NCBI GenBank assembly: GCA_947172415.1
Contig: OX359197.1
Coordinates: 4,961,673-5,025,672 of the forward strand
Direction of reading: 5' to 3'
Origin: Chondrosia reniformis
Lineage: Eukaryota > Porifera > Demospongiae > Chondrillida > Chondrillidae
DNA: 64,000 bases
In this document: positions 51,801 through 62,844 of the stretch, piece by piece
How positions within the stretch are numbered: the first letter of the stretch is position 1
Layout: the number at the start of each line of letters is the position of its first letter
Notes under the pieces: generated by a model
The model's database searches: none
What the model saw: only the letters and a program-made list of their open reading frames with translations
Told to the model about the DNA's origin: nothing
Program-made: the position numbers and the translations under genes

Positions 51801-52452
51801 GTACCTCAGAGTTACCATCCTCTCCTCCTTTGGATGCCAACAAGACAGCTGAAGTGGTCAATGAACAAAGTAAGTACATATGTACAAACCATATTCAAAG
51901 GCCCCTTGCAATTGGAAATTAGAAATGCAGAACGTTCCTAAACCTGTCCTAAGCTTAGATAATAATCCTGTTTTTAGAAGAGAATTTAATGGGATTCAGA
52001 AAAGTGTGTATAGAATATCCAGAATAACCACAATAGTATTTAAGTACACTCTCTATTTTGCATATGAATATGCATGTACATTATTCCTTGTAACCTTCTT
52101 AAATAACTCGTATATTATAGCTTTGATCAATAAATTTAAAGTAAAAACATCCTTTATTAAATTGTAAGATATATACGTATATATTCATCATGTACCTATA
52201 CTATATATATCTGTATATAGACATAAGTATTATATAGCATATATATTTAAAATCTTGCAATGTGAATATATGCATGCATATATGTATGTATCTATATAAG
52301 GCTTTTGTTTATGTCAAACTGTAGCTCCTAATGATGAAGTTTCTATAGAATCCAATCCTGCAGCAGCCTATATGGGTGGTCTTGTTAGCTCACGCAATTT
52401 GAAAGTGATTTATGGAAGGAATGATTATGTGCAAAATACATATGGAACATGA
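48889..52452 (+). CDS. Receptor D: single-pass membrane protein of the A-D family
   Basis: Model: exons 48889-48934, 49065-51359, 51500-51551, 51733-51869, 52325-52452; 885 aa; intron phases 1, 1, 2, 1, as in B and C. Exon 1 encodes a signal peptide (MISGLYTIILVSCSL). The ectodomain carries the family blocks VFDISF, YVSGEGECD, CYRAD, FPKS, CPMIGPGVFTCP and the ILDKGNRIIVAMC block. The membrane segment (about residues 430-456) is followed by KKVRQRKSKK. The long tail has an acidic run, LICVSD...VNN...IP (shared with C), RSQSAP (14-3-3 mode I pattern), seven 11-residue repeats and a C-terminal IYGRND motif. It is the closest relative of receptor C. The acceptor at 51733 is AAG; the nearer CAG acceptor would hit a stop. 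Confidence 0.83.
51030..51250 (+). repeat. 33-bp coding minisatellite in the receptor D tail
   Basis: About seven 33-base units encode QSTANRDHPPP with variants (HPSTQSTTNRD). The period is a multiple of three, so the frame is kept if units are gained or lost. The antisense frames are also open here and are not genes. Confidence 0.95.
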
Positions 52453-53023
52453 TGATACGTCCATGCACTTATCTACTTATAAGTTTACCTATACGTATAT
52501 GTGAATTAGTACAGTGTGCCTGTATACTGTACATATATGTGTTCATTAGTATAGTGTATGGTACTTTAATTTCAATTGACAGCTTTATTTTATTGTAATT
52601 AGTGAATTAACAGCTGCTGATTAAATGATCATCTCTTACCATATTTACATTATAACATAATGTACTACGGACGAAAAGTAATTACAACAGAGAAGAAAAT
52701 GCCTTATTGCTGGCATAATCATTCGTAACTGGTTTAGATTTTCTTATCTTTACCAACTCGGACTCATATATATAGGTTGTAAATCCACTACAAATTCAAA
52801 TTAAAAAATGTAGTCCAGCTATGCATATAATATAGTATATGTAATTTATAAGTGTATATATTTAGTATTGTTTCTAGGTTATGGGCAAATTCAGACTTAC
52901 AGGCACCCTTTGGTTCCACACTGCCCGGATAAGAGTTTTTATTGTACATGTATTTGTTTGTTATTTTACGTAGTTGCTACTTTTTATAAAGGCTAATTTT
53001 TATATAACTATCCACCTTTGCAG
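52453..53023. other. Spacer, no gene seen
   Basis: AT-rich 3' flank of receptor D. No supported reading frame. Confidence 0.5.
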
Positions 53024-53818
53024 AATGCAGCCATGTTTGTGCTGTCAGTGTATTTCTGGATGTATGCTTACTTCAAACCTTACAAGTTAATAACCAACAA
53101 TATATTTGAATTGTTGCTGCTGTTCAACTTTTGGATTATGGAGACCTTAAGATCAGTTTCTTTTTTGAACGATACAATTAATTAAATAAATTAAATTAAA
53201 AATAATGATACGCACTCAAATTCTGTGGAGCCATCAGACTGTGATGGAATTAATGTGAACAGAGCTAATATATTGATTGTGCCATTCATCATAATATGCT
53301 ATCTACCAGTGCTGTACCTTTTCCTGCCCATAACAGTGGAGAAAACGCAGGTACGTGTATGTAGGCAAGTAATCTTAGGAATATTCTACTCTATGTACGT
53401 ATATTAATGTACAGTATGATCTATTAGCAAGTTTTAGTTGTGCTAATGTTGATATGAGGTTAATTTGAAAGTACATTACAAATGAATAGAGCTGCATGCT
53501 TTTAGGCAAACCCTATAGAGTATTGTACCATACTCTCTGATTAAATTAATGTTTTGGACGCAGTGATCATTGATGTTATGTATATATTAAAATAATGATA
53601 TTAAGTAGAAGTCATGTTAAGTCAAATTTATTATTGGGATTCCCAGAGATAATTATAAGATCGACTTTTCCAGACTGCATTGTATATACGTACTATTTTA
53701 GGTCTCTGTTGAAACAGGATTTTACTCTTTAGTTGGTAGTACCTCATGGTATGTCAACTTTACTGAAAATCAACCTCTATCTGAGTTGAATGTGTGCAAC
53801 CTGATATTTCTGTATTGA
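53024..53818 (+). pseudogene. Broken multi-pass membrane protein fragment
   Basis: After a TTTGCAG acceptor, 53024-53350 reads in one frame through three hydrophobic segments (AMFVLSVYFWMYAYFKPYK; NIFELLLLFNFWIMETLR; ANILIVPFIIICYLPVLYL) to a GTACGT donor, but a short AT-rich insertion near 53180-53200 adds at least two in-frame TAA stops. 53702-53818 may be the next exon, phase 0, with a stop. The PYK...N..E pattern occurs at the membrane end of large invertebrate receptors (from memory). The upstream part is missing. Confidence 0.45.
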
Positions 53819-53887
53819 AATTCCTATTATTTATAATAATTGTAGTTTGAATTATATATATATATTGAAGTCACTGTGATTAAATAT

Positions 53888-54075
53888 TAAAAACATTCAA
53901 ATTTAAAATGCAGTTAGGAGTAGGGATGGCAGTGCCTACAACAGTGATTGGCACATCTGGAAACATTAATGAAACAAGACAGTGATCATATGGTAAGGCT
54001 AACCATCATCATGATGCACGCAAGTTTCAGTATACCACTTCTGCATGGTTAGCCTAACCGTATATGATCACTAAT
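53888..54075. mobile_element. Fragment of a family-2 foldback end
   Basis: AAAAACATTCAAATTTAAAA, AGTAGGGATGGCAGTG and TGATCATATGGTAAGGCTAA match the foldback end of family 2 (13598-13720), followed by part of the opposite arm. It is a degenerate solo end. A remnant of the family palindrome lies at about 53516-53540. Confidence 0.65.
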
Positions 54076-55344
54076 TTTTTGCCTCTTAGTTTTGCTTTTA
54101 GCGAGCATCATCAGGACACACATTAGTAATTAGACACCAATTAACTTTTGTTTTAGTGCTCTATTAAAGTGTTTATAACTTTTGCTAAAGCAAGATCACA
54201 GATCAGTGATTCATGGTATATATGTAGATTTAATGCATGATTACAAGGAACATCATGCATGTATATATCTATACATCTACAGTGGCATGAAAAATCTAAT
54301 ATACCACTTTCCTACATGCTATGCCTATTCTGTAAATCTAATGCTAAATCTAGGGGCCTTGTATACACTATTTTGGCGCCAAAAGTTATTTAAAACAAGT
54401 ATTTCGAGTTTAAAAACTCGTGGGGCTGCCGCCCCCCGAATTAACTCGAACTACTTGGCCGCATCGTTGGGATTTAATATATATATTCGTAATACTAACG
54501 ATTGAGGACGCTTAAGTGTCCTGAACTTTATAAATAACGATGGAAAAGCTTCGTTAACTAAAGCTTCCTGAACGCCGCCATTTGCAAAAACGATGTATTG
54601 ACGTATAAATTAAGTGTAACAATAGTTACGTATGAACTCGTATTATACATATATCGACGTATAAAATAAGTGTTATAATAGTTGCGTATGAACCCGTATT
54701 ATATACAGTACAAGTTACAATATACTAAGGTAATCTAATATAAATAATATAATTAATTAATTAAATAATTCATATGGCTCCAAGAAAGGACCTAGAAACA
54801 AAATGGGCATATCATCATAAAGTTTAGGGTATAAAACTCAAGGGATTTTTCATTTAGGCCTCCGTTTGTTAGAAAACGGAGGACAAAGTCTGCATATAAA
54901 ATGCCATAGGACTATAGAAAACCTATAGGAAATTTATATTGAAACCAAGTGTTATATTCATAAAAATTTTCAGATCACTTTGAAACTAACATATATCATG
55001 GTACATGCGAAATTTTGTTTAATTAAAATTGCAAAATAATCGAGATATAATGAAGAATTCAAGGTTATGATTGTGCAATCTGGTGATGTATTATGATGTT
55101 TTGTATTGCGTCACCGACACCCTCGTATGTCGCTCCGTACATGCACATGGTTGTGAATCTGTGACGTTGCGAAAACGTCACCGCCTCGTTGCTAAAGAAG
55201 ATCATCCTTCGAGAACGGCTATGACAAGTCGACGCTCTCCTACGAGAAGGAGCTACCGAACAGGCGAGTTGTAGCGAAGGTTAGATAAAGCGTTTTTGTA
55301 TACGTTCCCGTCAAGTTTGAGGCAGAGTTGTTCCTATATTGATG
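54076..55344. other. Spacer, no gene assigned
   Basis: Repeats of a GTATAA..AAGTGT..CAATAGTT..GTATGAACTCGTATTATA block lie at about 54601, 54657 and again at 58800. A GC-richer patch at 55090-55270 is open for 67 codons, but I recognise nothing and see no splice context. Confidence 0.4.
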
Positions 55345-55470
55345 CGAAAGACTGGATTCGTTTGGTCGACCGTATTACTTTGGTAATTTAAGCTCTGTCT
55401 TCTCTTCTTACGTTATCTGTTAATATTTTTACTTGTCCATGTGTAGGAATTAGGAGTGTTTGTTGCGATC
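55345..55470 (-). repeat. Inverted copy of the multicopper oxidase 5' flank
   Basis: The segment containing CGTTTGGTCGACCGTATTA and GCTCTGTCTTCTCTTCTTA is the reverse complement, with differences, of about 59830-59955, immediately upstream of the multicopper oxidase gene. It shows that part of that promoter region belongs to a repeated unit. Confidence 0.65.
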
Positions 55471-55475
55471 ATTAC

Positions 55476-55641
55476 GAGAATAAAGCTTTGTTGAGTGTCA
55501 GCAACATGAATTTACTAATTTCCTATTTATACTGAATTGTATTCCCACTCCTCATATATTGCTGATGCATGAAGACCTCTGGGTCGAAACGTCCAGAATT
55601 AGTAAATTCATATTGCTGACTTTCAACTAGGCTTTATTCTT
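55476..55641. mobile_element. MITE with 45-base inverted ends
   Basis: The arms 55476-55520 and 55596-55641 are imperfect inverted repeats (AATAAAGC...GTCAGCAACATGAATTTACTAATT and complement). The loop has a GACC-TCT-GGGTC stem followed by GAAACGT (55575-55592), as in the element at 23692-23800. Confidence 0.7.
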
Positions 55642-55875
55642 ATCCATGTTAGTACGTTTTCCATGTGTACTACATACAGTAACGAAATTGCTTATAGCGA
55701 ATGTCTATAAGTATAGTGAAATACTTTGTTAGCTAATTACACTCAAGTACACTACACAGTGCAAGTTACTAGCAAATATATAAAATATTAAATTACAATC
55801 AAGTACTACACAGTACAAGTTACAAATTTAAGAGATCCAAGTGACTATGTAATATTAAAATTACAATCAAGTACT

Positions 55876-56457
55876 AGCTACACAGTGCAAGTTACAAATT
55901 TAAAGAGATCCAAGTGACCCCTAGGATAATCAGTATTTTAAACAGTACAAGACTTTAGTCACACTAGTACTGTTGCAGGCTTTGAAATCCTCAACTACTG
56001 CATAGAGAGTAGTAGTTGATACAGATCATCCAATTGCAAGGTAGAACACATGGCCTACCAATTACCTTTTCACACCTTAGTATAGACTGAAGATGATGCA
56101 TCTGCATGCCATATATCAACAAAGGCTTCAGTATTAAAGGGGTCTCAGCTAATAACCACAGCAGATTTGATTTGCCTTGTGAGGGAGCTAAGAACACCGA
56201 CGGTTGGTTGCATGCATTGGCATAATCAACAGGGTTAGAGACCATTTTGTAACTTGTACACAAGGGACATAAAAGGCCAAGGCCTTTATATACGTACGTA
56301 TGTCATATGATGTCCCTTGTGTACAAGTTACAAAATGGTCTCCAACCCTGTTGATTGTGTAAATGCATGTAACCAACTTTTGGTATTCTTAGCTCACTCA
56401 CAAGGCAAATCAAATCTGCTGTGGACGTGGTTATTAGCTGAGACCCCTTTAAGACTG
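55876..56457. mobile_element. Older copy of the large foldback element
   Basis: It shares its sequence with 58912-59792 in order: GTGCAAGTTACAAATTTA end, TACAAGACTTTAG, TCACACCTTAGTATAGACTG block and a central inverted repeat (arms about 56128-56270 and 56300-56450). The right arm is truncated at about 56457. Confidence 0.75.
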
Positions 56458-58138
56458 GAACCTATATAATATAGATATATATATCTTTCCGTAACATTAA
56501 GCCATACAACGTAATCGGCATATGAAAACAATATAATGAGCTGCCTGCGGCAGCCCCTAAAAAATTATAATAAATAAAAAGTACAATAGTTTGCTTATAT
56601 ACAATATATGTATATACGTATATGTATATATATCTGTGAGAATTATGTACAGTACATATACTTTACAGCTTAATTGATGTAAATTGTGAGCTAGATATTG
56701 CTACTTATAATTAATTATAAAACTACTGTAACAATCGACATTTAACATTTCATTTCGGAATTCATGCATATACATACTGAAATAAAACTAAATCTAAATA
56801 AGGCTTTCATTGAAAATTTAAGCCTACATACAGTATTATCTTTATATTTTCAATATTACTGATACATGATCATGAGGTTATGGAACCTAACATACCGTCT
56901 ATTTTCAATATCAATATTACTGATACACAAGGTTATATGGAGCCATTATATACCAACAATAAGTTTTGACTAATGGTTTAATTATCATATGCATGTCATG
57001 TGATCAGGAACATACATATAAGAAGGTCAAAAATATTGTATATCATTTAACATTATATATAATTACCAATAACGATGGTCTCAAGTCATGTTTGAATAAT
57101 AGAAGTTCTATTAATGATCTGAATACATTCAAAGTTGGTAAATAGACAACACTGATCTATTCAGCAATAAATGGGAAAAACGACTTGAAAGTTCAATTAG
57201 AATAGAAGTTCTATTAATGATCTGAATACATTCAAAGTTGGTAAATAGACAACACTGGGAAAAACGACTTGAAAGTTCAATTAAACTTATTGTATATAGA
57301 TTTCATTAAACTTTTACCCACCATGTTAAAGTGTAAACGCCACCCCCGTAGACAGGCGATGACCACTTTTGTGGTGCATGAAGGAAAACTAAATATTACT
57401 CAATAAAACTTAAAAGCTCTATTTTTATTTAGATTAGATTATTACTATGGTATTTTGTATAACGTGCACTGTATTATAATTGTGTGTTACATGTGTAAGG
57501 AAGGCACTGTATAATCCTAAGTAGGTAAATTCATAACCAGATGCAAACCAGAACCTACAAAATTTATACACATAAAATATTTAAATCTAAATAAAATACT
57601 TGATTTTATTATGGATAAGAACTGATATTATGGATTACCAAAATATAAAAATATTTAGGTCTCTTACTAGTCATTATAATTAAAAAGTTCTAATCCATTA
57701 CCATATTAGGTGCATAGGCAAATGTATGTATGTATAAGCGTGTATCAGGAATTGAAGGCGCATGTCTAAGAATGTGAGATTACCAGTTTTACCTGGATCT
57801 GCAATCTTTTGACACACATTGATTAGACAACTCAGTAATTCTGTATACTAATCTGTATAAACACCTTAAGTGCTTCATCTCATATTCTTTTACTTATACC
57901 CATAAATCACAATCTATTAAATTCGTATTTGATTCCAGAAAAACAGTAACATTAAAGTAAAACTATTAAAGACAAGCTGAAATTATAACATCACTATCAT
58001 AATATGAACCACATATAGAGCAGTATATATACATACATGTACATGTACGTACATAACATTTATCACCTACGTATATATACATACTTAGATATTATGTAAT
58101 ACAATGTTATGCATGCTATAAAATATAAATATGATTAC
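56458..58138. other. AT-rich spacer with a local tandem duplication
   Basis: No gene seen. At 57097-57285 a block of about 90 bases (AGAAGTTCTATTAATGATCT... and GGGAAAAACGACTTGAAAGT...) occurs twice in tandem with a small deletion. Confidence 0.6.
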
Positions 58139-58781
58139 TTATGCCTTATAAGTCTTGGTAATAGATCTTTGTCTACTATAAGATTGATCACTACTTTCAA
58201 CTTTCTCTTCCTTCTCTTTTCCTCTATTAACAGAAGTTTGTCTTTCCCTGATGTACAAAAATATTTAAAAGAATAATAGACCTGCTGAAGTACTTTGAAA
58301 AACAGAAACATTAAGAATCAAATAATGAGCATATCAAAGCTTAAGATTGGCTCTTGATCAAATAACATATCTTTTGTAATTAAAAAACATGCAATAAATG
58401 ATCAGAATACATATTTACTATACACTGGATGTAAAGCTGTATGCATACACTTACAAAAGGTTTCCATCACGTTGCTTTAGCGAATTGATTGTACCCTTTA
58501 CAAGTAGAGAAAATTAATATAGATCCAATGTAATAAGTACACACTCGAGTTTTACATAAACAGACAGGCTTATACCTTGCGCTGTTGCATGGCTTCAGTA
58601 TGTGCAGAATCTGATGGTGGAATGTCATCCTTCTCTTTCCTTTTTACAGTCCAACAACACACTTTGCGGCGATAACATACAAAGATACCACCCAAAACAG
58701 CAGAAAGGAATATCCCGATGCATATTATCCCTCCAATGGAACCTCCAATAATTTTAGCAGTGTCTGAAGATGGAGTTGTGG
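58139..58781 (-). CDS. Gene E: 3' end of a single-pass membrane protein
   Basis: Three exons join cleanly: 58781-58576 (phase 1 in, phase 0 out; membrane segment IIGGSIGGIICIGIFLSAVLGGIFVCY, then RRKVCC and a basic tail), 58495-58455 (phase 0 to 2) and 58247-58139 (ends SITKTYKA and stop). The exon layout (phase 1 entry, membrane segment, short charged tail) resembles the Ig-like gene at 26149-27215, so the missing upstream exons may be Ig-like. Only foldback and repeat DNA lies upstream within 1 kb, so the 5' part is either beyond the element or lost. Confidence 0.5.
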
Positions 58782-58911
58782 CTAGTCGTACAAACAATAT
58801 ATACGTATAAATTAAGTGTTACAATAGTTGTGTATGAACTCGTATTATATATATATATATACAGTGCAAGTTACAATATACTAAGGTAATTTGTAACTTG
58901 CACTGTATATA

Positions 58912-59792
58912 GTGCAAGTTACAAATTTATACACGGATGCAAGTGACTCCCAAGATAATCACACTGAGGTATATAAATATAATACGGATGCAAATGACTC
59001 CCAAAATAATCACAATCAGGTATATTAAACGCTACAAGACTTTAGCCACACTGAAATTCTCAACTGCTGCATACAGAGTAGTAGTCTCTACAGATCATAT
59101 AAGGTTAAATACATGGCCTTCCAATTACCTTTTCACACCTAAGTATAGACTGAAGATGATGCATCTGGATGCATTTTTTAAGAAAAAATTCCAGTCTCAT
59201 GCAGGGGATCTCAGCCAATAATCACCGCAGATTTGACTTGCCTTGAGTGTCAGCTAGGAGTACCATTGGTTGCTTGCATGCATTCACATAAACAACAGGG
59301 TTAGAGACGATTTGGTAACTTGCACACAAGGGACATTGTTCATGAAATAAATTAAAGGCCCCAGCCTTTATGTCCCTGTGTGCAAGTTACCAAATCGTCT
59401 CTAACCCTGTTGTTTATGTGAATGCATGCAAGCAACCAATGGTACTCCTAGCTGACACTCAAGGCAAGTCAAATCTGCGGTGATTATTGGCTGAGATCCC
59501 CTGCATGAGACTGGAATTTTTTCTTAAAAAATGCATCCAGATGCATCATCTTCAGTCTATACTTAGGTGTGAAAAGGTAATTGGAAGGCCATGTATTTAA
59601 CCTTATATGATCTGTAGAGACTACTACTCTGTATGCAGCAGTTGAGAATTTCAGTGTGGCTAAAGTCTTGTAGCGTTTAATATACCTGATTGTGATTATT
59701 TTGGGAGTCATTTGCATCCGTATTATATTATATACCTCAGTGTGATTATCTTGGGAGTCACTTGCATCCGTGTATAAATTTGTAACTTGCAC
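58912..59792. mobile_element. Large, nearly perfect foldback element
   Basis: The arms 58912-59336 and 59369-59792 are inverted repeats with only a few small differences around a 32-base centre. Identical open frames on opposite strands (58937-59221 and 59484-59792) are products of the symmetry, not genes. Older copies lie at 55876-56457 and, as a fragment, at 62845-62945. It lies between gene E and the multicopper oxidase. Confidence 0.9.
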
Positions 59793-60141
59793 TGTGTAGT
59801 ACTTGATTGTATTTAAACAAGCATAATATATAACACTCCTTATTCCTACACATGGACAATTGCAAGTAAAAAATGAATAAAAACATAAGAAGAGAAGACA
59901 GAGCTTTAATTACCAAAGTTTTAATACGGTCGACTAAACGAATTTCTTTTGCATCCGTAACATGAAGCCATACATAAATCGCGTTATGAAAACAATATAT
60001 ATTATATATATTATAAAAATTGGTGCGGGCGGGGATGAGAATCTAATAATTAAGTTTATGGGGCCTAATAATAATAATAATAATAATATGCCCTATAAAG
60101 CAAAGTGCAATCAGTATTGTAGAAAATATTGTGAGAGAGCC

Positions 60142-62499
60142 ATGGAAATATTCAAAATTAAACTGCAGCTAGCGCTGGTTTCCCTAGTCGTGATCTTCAT
60201 CACTATCCCTGGAAATGTCAACGTTTCCGCTCAAAGTCCATATTCAACGTGGGATATGATTTCCTATAAGACCAGAAATCCACCCGGTACTCGTTCTACT
60301 ATCATCCATCGTCCACCGAAAGCTATAAAATGTCCAGAAGATCTAAAAACAATTTGCAAGATCACTCTCAATATTACTCACATGTTAACGATGACACTGT
60401 ACGAATACGACCCTTTGGTTGATAGAGATATTGGAGGTTGGAGGGGACAAGATGCCTATGCTGTGGATTTTGTAAGTAACCGATTTCAATTCTCCTATGC
60501 AGACGTAAATATTGAATCAAACCGAAAGATAAAGTTTTTATATCCAATAATTGGCGATGGCTACAGTGTAGGTAGTAACAGACGAACTGTGATAGCCATC
60601 AATAATCAACTGCCTGGTCCAACCATTATTGGTCGAAAAGGGCAGAGAATGATGATAAAGGTCATTAACGGCCTAGAAAGTGAAGCAGTTACCATTCACT
60701 GGCATGGCCAACACATGAACGGAAATGACTCTAGGACGCCCTGGATGGACGGCGTTCCTATGATAACTCAATGCCACATTTTACCTTTTACGGAGTTTAC
60801 ATACGATTTTGTACCAGATCAGGCAGGAACGCACTGGTATCATTCGCATAGTGGTGCACAAAGGACTGAGGGACTGTTTGGAGCTTTAGTCATAACGGAT
60901 AAGAACGAGTATAAACCTGAAAACCTCATCGATCGACCAGAGGATCACACTATTACTCTGTTTGATTGGCAGCACAGTGATTCTCTTCAGCTATTTGGAG
61001 TTATTCAGAGTGGATCCAGATTCCAGGAACCACTTAATTATCAAATGTCCTATGTCAACACACTGACCTACGATGGTTCTGAATCTGCTCCTTTCCCTTT
61101 TGTTTCTGGTATAATTAATGGAGCTGGATGGTACTATTCCCCTATAAGCTCGAGTAGTTGCACCGCCTATCGCTCAGTTCCTTTAAGTTTTTTCGAGGTT
61201 GTGCGAAACCAATTTTATCGATTCCGCATTGTAGGAGCTCAAAATTCCTATGCATATCGATTTTCGATTCAAAATCACAAAATGATCCTTCTAGCTACAG
61301 ATGGCACTCCAGTGAAAATAAAAGCTGGCATTGAAGTTGATTTTATCATTGTTCATACCGGTGAAAGATATGACTTTATGCTGAACGCAACACAAGCCAC
61401 TGGAATTTACTGGATGGTTGCAGAGACTTTAGAAGATCCCAACTCACTAAACAGAAGGCGGTATTTGTGTACCCGTGGAAGACATGCATATTCCATTCTC
61501 TATTATAAATATGCAAATTTGCCAAGTTGGCCAATTGAAATTAATTATAGCCCCACTTCACGCTGCTCTTCTATATCCACCTGTGTTGCAGTCAATTGCC
61601 CATTTAAGCAGTTCCCTGGTATATATGGCATTACTTGTATCAATGTAGGAGACTTAGAGCTGATAGATACCAAGCCAATACCTAATGATGCTGTCAGTGA
61701 ATCGGTCTTTCTAAACTTTGGTTTTGGTGGAATTGAAAGCGTAGAAGGAAGTGCAATCAATGGTAGACACTTTGAAACCCCTCCAAGCCCACTGATTTCT
61801 CACTATGGCGATTTAGATGATACTATTCAATTTTGTGATTACGGAAATCGTATGGATGAAAAGAGAGGAAGAAACTGCATACACAGATATAAAATAAACA
61901 GTACTACTACTGAAATGGTCTTTATGAATTTCATTAAAATGCGTCCCATTTGGACTCATCAGGCTCATCCCGTTCATCTTCATGGACATCATTTTCATGT
62001 AGTGTATGTTGGGTATGGAAATTGCAGCAATGATCCTGATCCAGAATGCATTATATCTAATGATGACATATATTGTCCAACCAACCTGTGTGATGATGGT
62101 GTACAGTGGGCTAAAGGAAGACCATTTAACACAAGTAATGAACTTGCTCCAATGAAAGACACTGTCATTGTTCCACCTGGTGGCTATGTTGTTATTCGCT
62201 TCACAAATGATAATCCAGGCTGGTGGTTTCTCCATTGCCATATTGAACCACACCTCTTGGAGGGCATGGCTATGGTTGTTGAAGAAAGGAGAGAGGAAAT
62301 CCCCGCAGCTCCAGTATCATTTCCTCAATGTGGTAACTTTCCTAGACCTGTGGCTTCCACTCCGGAACCTGCTACTGAAAATACTGCAAATTATTATATG
62401 CGAACAACAATAGGTGTATCTGTTGTCCTTGCAGTAGTTATTGTTATAGTTTTTTGCACTGTATGCATTTGTATATTATGTTGTGCACTAGCTAATTAA
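60142..62499 (+). CDS. Membrane-anchored laccase-like multicopper oxidase
   Basis: 785 aa from the ATG at 60142 (good context, GCCATGG), directly before a signal peptide (LALVSLVVIFITIPGNVNV). The frame extends to 59962 but that part contains an AAT microsatellite and is likely 5' untranslated. All four copper motifs are present: HWHG (near 186), HWYHSH (near 231), HPVHLHGHHF (near 609) and HCHIEPHLLEGM (near 698), giving type 2, type 3 and a type 1 site with Met as axial ligand. A hydrophobic segment at about 754-783 anchors the C-terminus. Such enzymes oxidise phenols or metals with reduction of oxygen to water; a Fet3-like or laccase role cannot be told apart here. Single exon. Confidence 0.9.
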   Translation: MEIFKIKLQLALVSLVVIFITIPGNVNVSAQSPYSTWDMISYKTRNPPGTRSTIIHRPPKAIKCPEDLKTICKITLNITHMLTMTLYEYDPLVDRDIGGWRGQDAYAVDFVSNRFQFSYADVNIESNRKIKFLYPIIGDGYSVGSNRRTVIAINNQLPGPTIIGRKGQRMMIKVINGLESEAVTIHWHGQHMNGNDSRTPWMDGVPMITQCHILPFTEFTYDFVPDQAGTHWYHSHSGAQRTEGLFGALVITDKNEYKPENLIDRPEDHTITLFDWQHSDSLQLFGVIQSGSRFQEPLNYQMSYVNTLTYDGSESAPFPFVSGIINGAGWYYSPISSSSCTAYRSVPLSFFEVVRNQFYRFRIVGAQNSYAYRFSIQNHKMILLATDGTPVKIKAGIEVDFIIVHTGERYDFMLNATQATGIYWMVAETLEDPNSLNRRRYLCTRGRHAYSILYYKYANLPSWPIEINYSPTSRCSSISTCVAVNCPFKQFPGIYGITCINVGDLELIDTKPIPNDAVSESVFLNFGFGGIESVEGSAINGRHFETPPSPLISHYGDLDDTIQFCDYGNRMDEKRGRNCIHRYKINSTTTEMVFMNFIKMRPIWTHQAHPVHLHGHHFHVVYVGYGNCSNDPDPECIISNDDIYCPTNLCDDGVQWAKGRPFNTSNELAPMKDTVIVPPGGYVVIRFTNDNPGWWFLHCHIEPHLLEGMAMVVEERREEIPAAPVSFPQCGNFPRPVASTPEPATENTANYYMRTTIGVSVVLAVVIVIVFCTVCICILCCALAN

Positions 62500-62844
62500 C
62501 ACGGATTCATAGATAAACCTTTATAATTTATTACTAAGATTTTCCATGATTTGTACGAGTTATTATTTAGTATTTCATGTTTGACAATGTTTAATTCTGA
62601 GTCACAACCTATAACCTACTTATATTAATTGGGTTAACTACCTTTTCAACATCTTAAGGATACTATTATTGGTACTATGTTTTTAGGGAATTATAATGGT
62701 AAGTATTATATGTATTATAATAAATTGTAAAAACCAAAGTGTATGCAAGTTTGAAGATGCATGTAAATTTGATACTGATAAGGAAACCTATTCGATCATA
62801 CAATGGATAGAATGGAAATTTACTGCATGTTACCAAATTGGTGG
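62500..62844. other. 3' flank of the multicopper oxidase
   Basis: AT-rich; an AATAAA at about 62719-62724 may be its poly(A) signal. No gene seen. Confidence 0.4.

Noticed and set aside
55071-55274. Plus-strand open frame of 67 codons in a GC-richer patch
   Set aside because: No similarity I recognise, no splice context, and it borders repeated DNA.
58937-59221. Open frame of 94 codons, mirrored at 59484-59792
   Set aside because: Product of the large palindrome; the same sequence is read from both arms.
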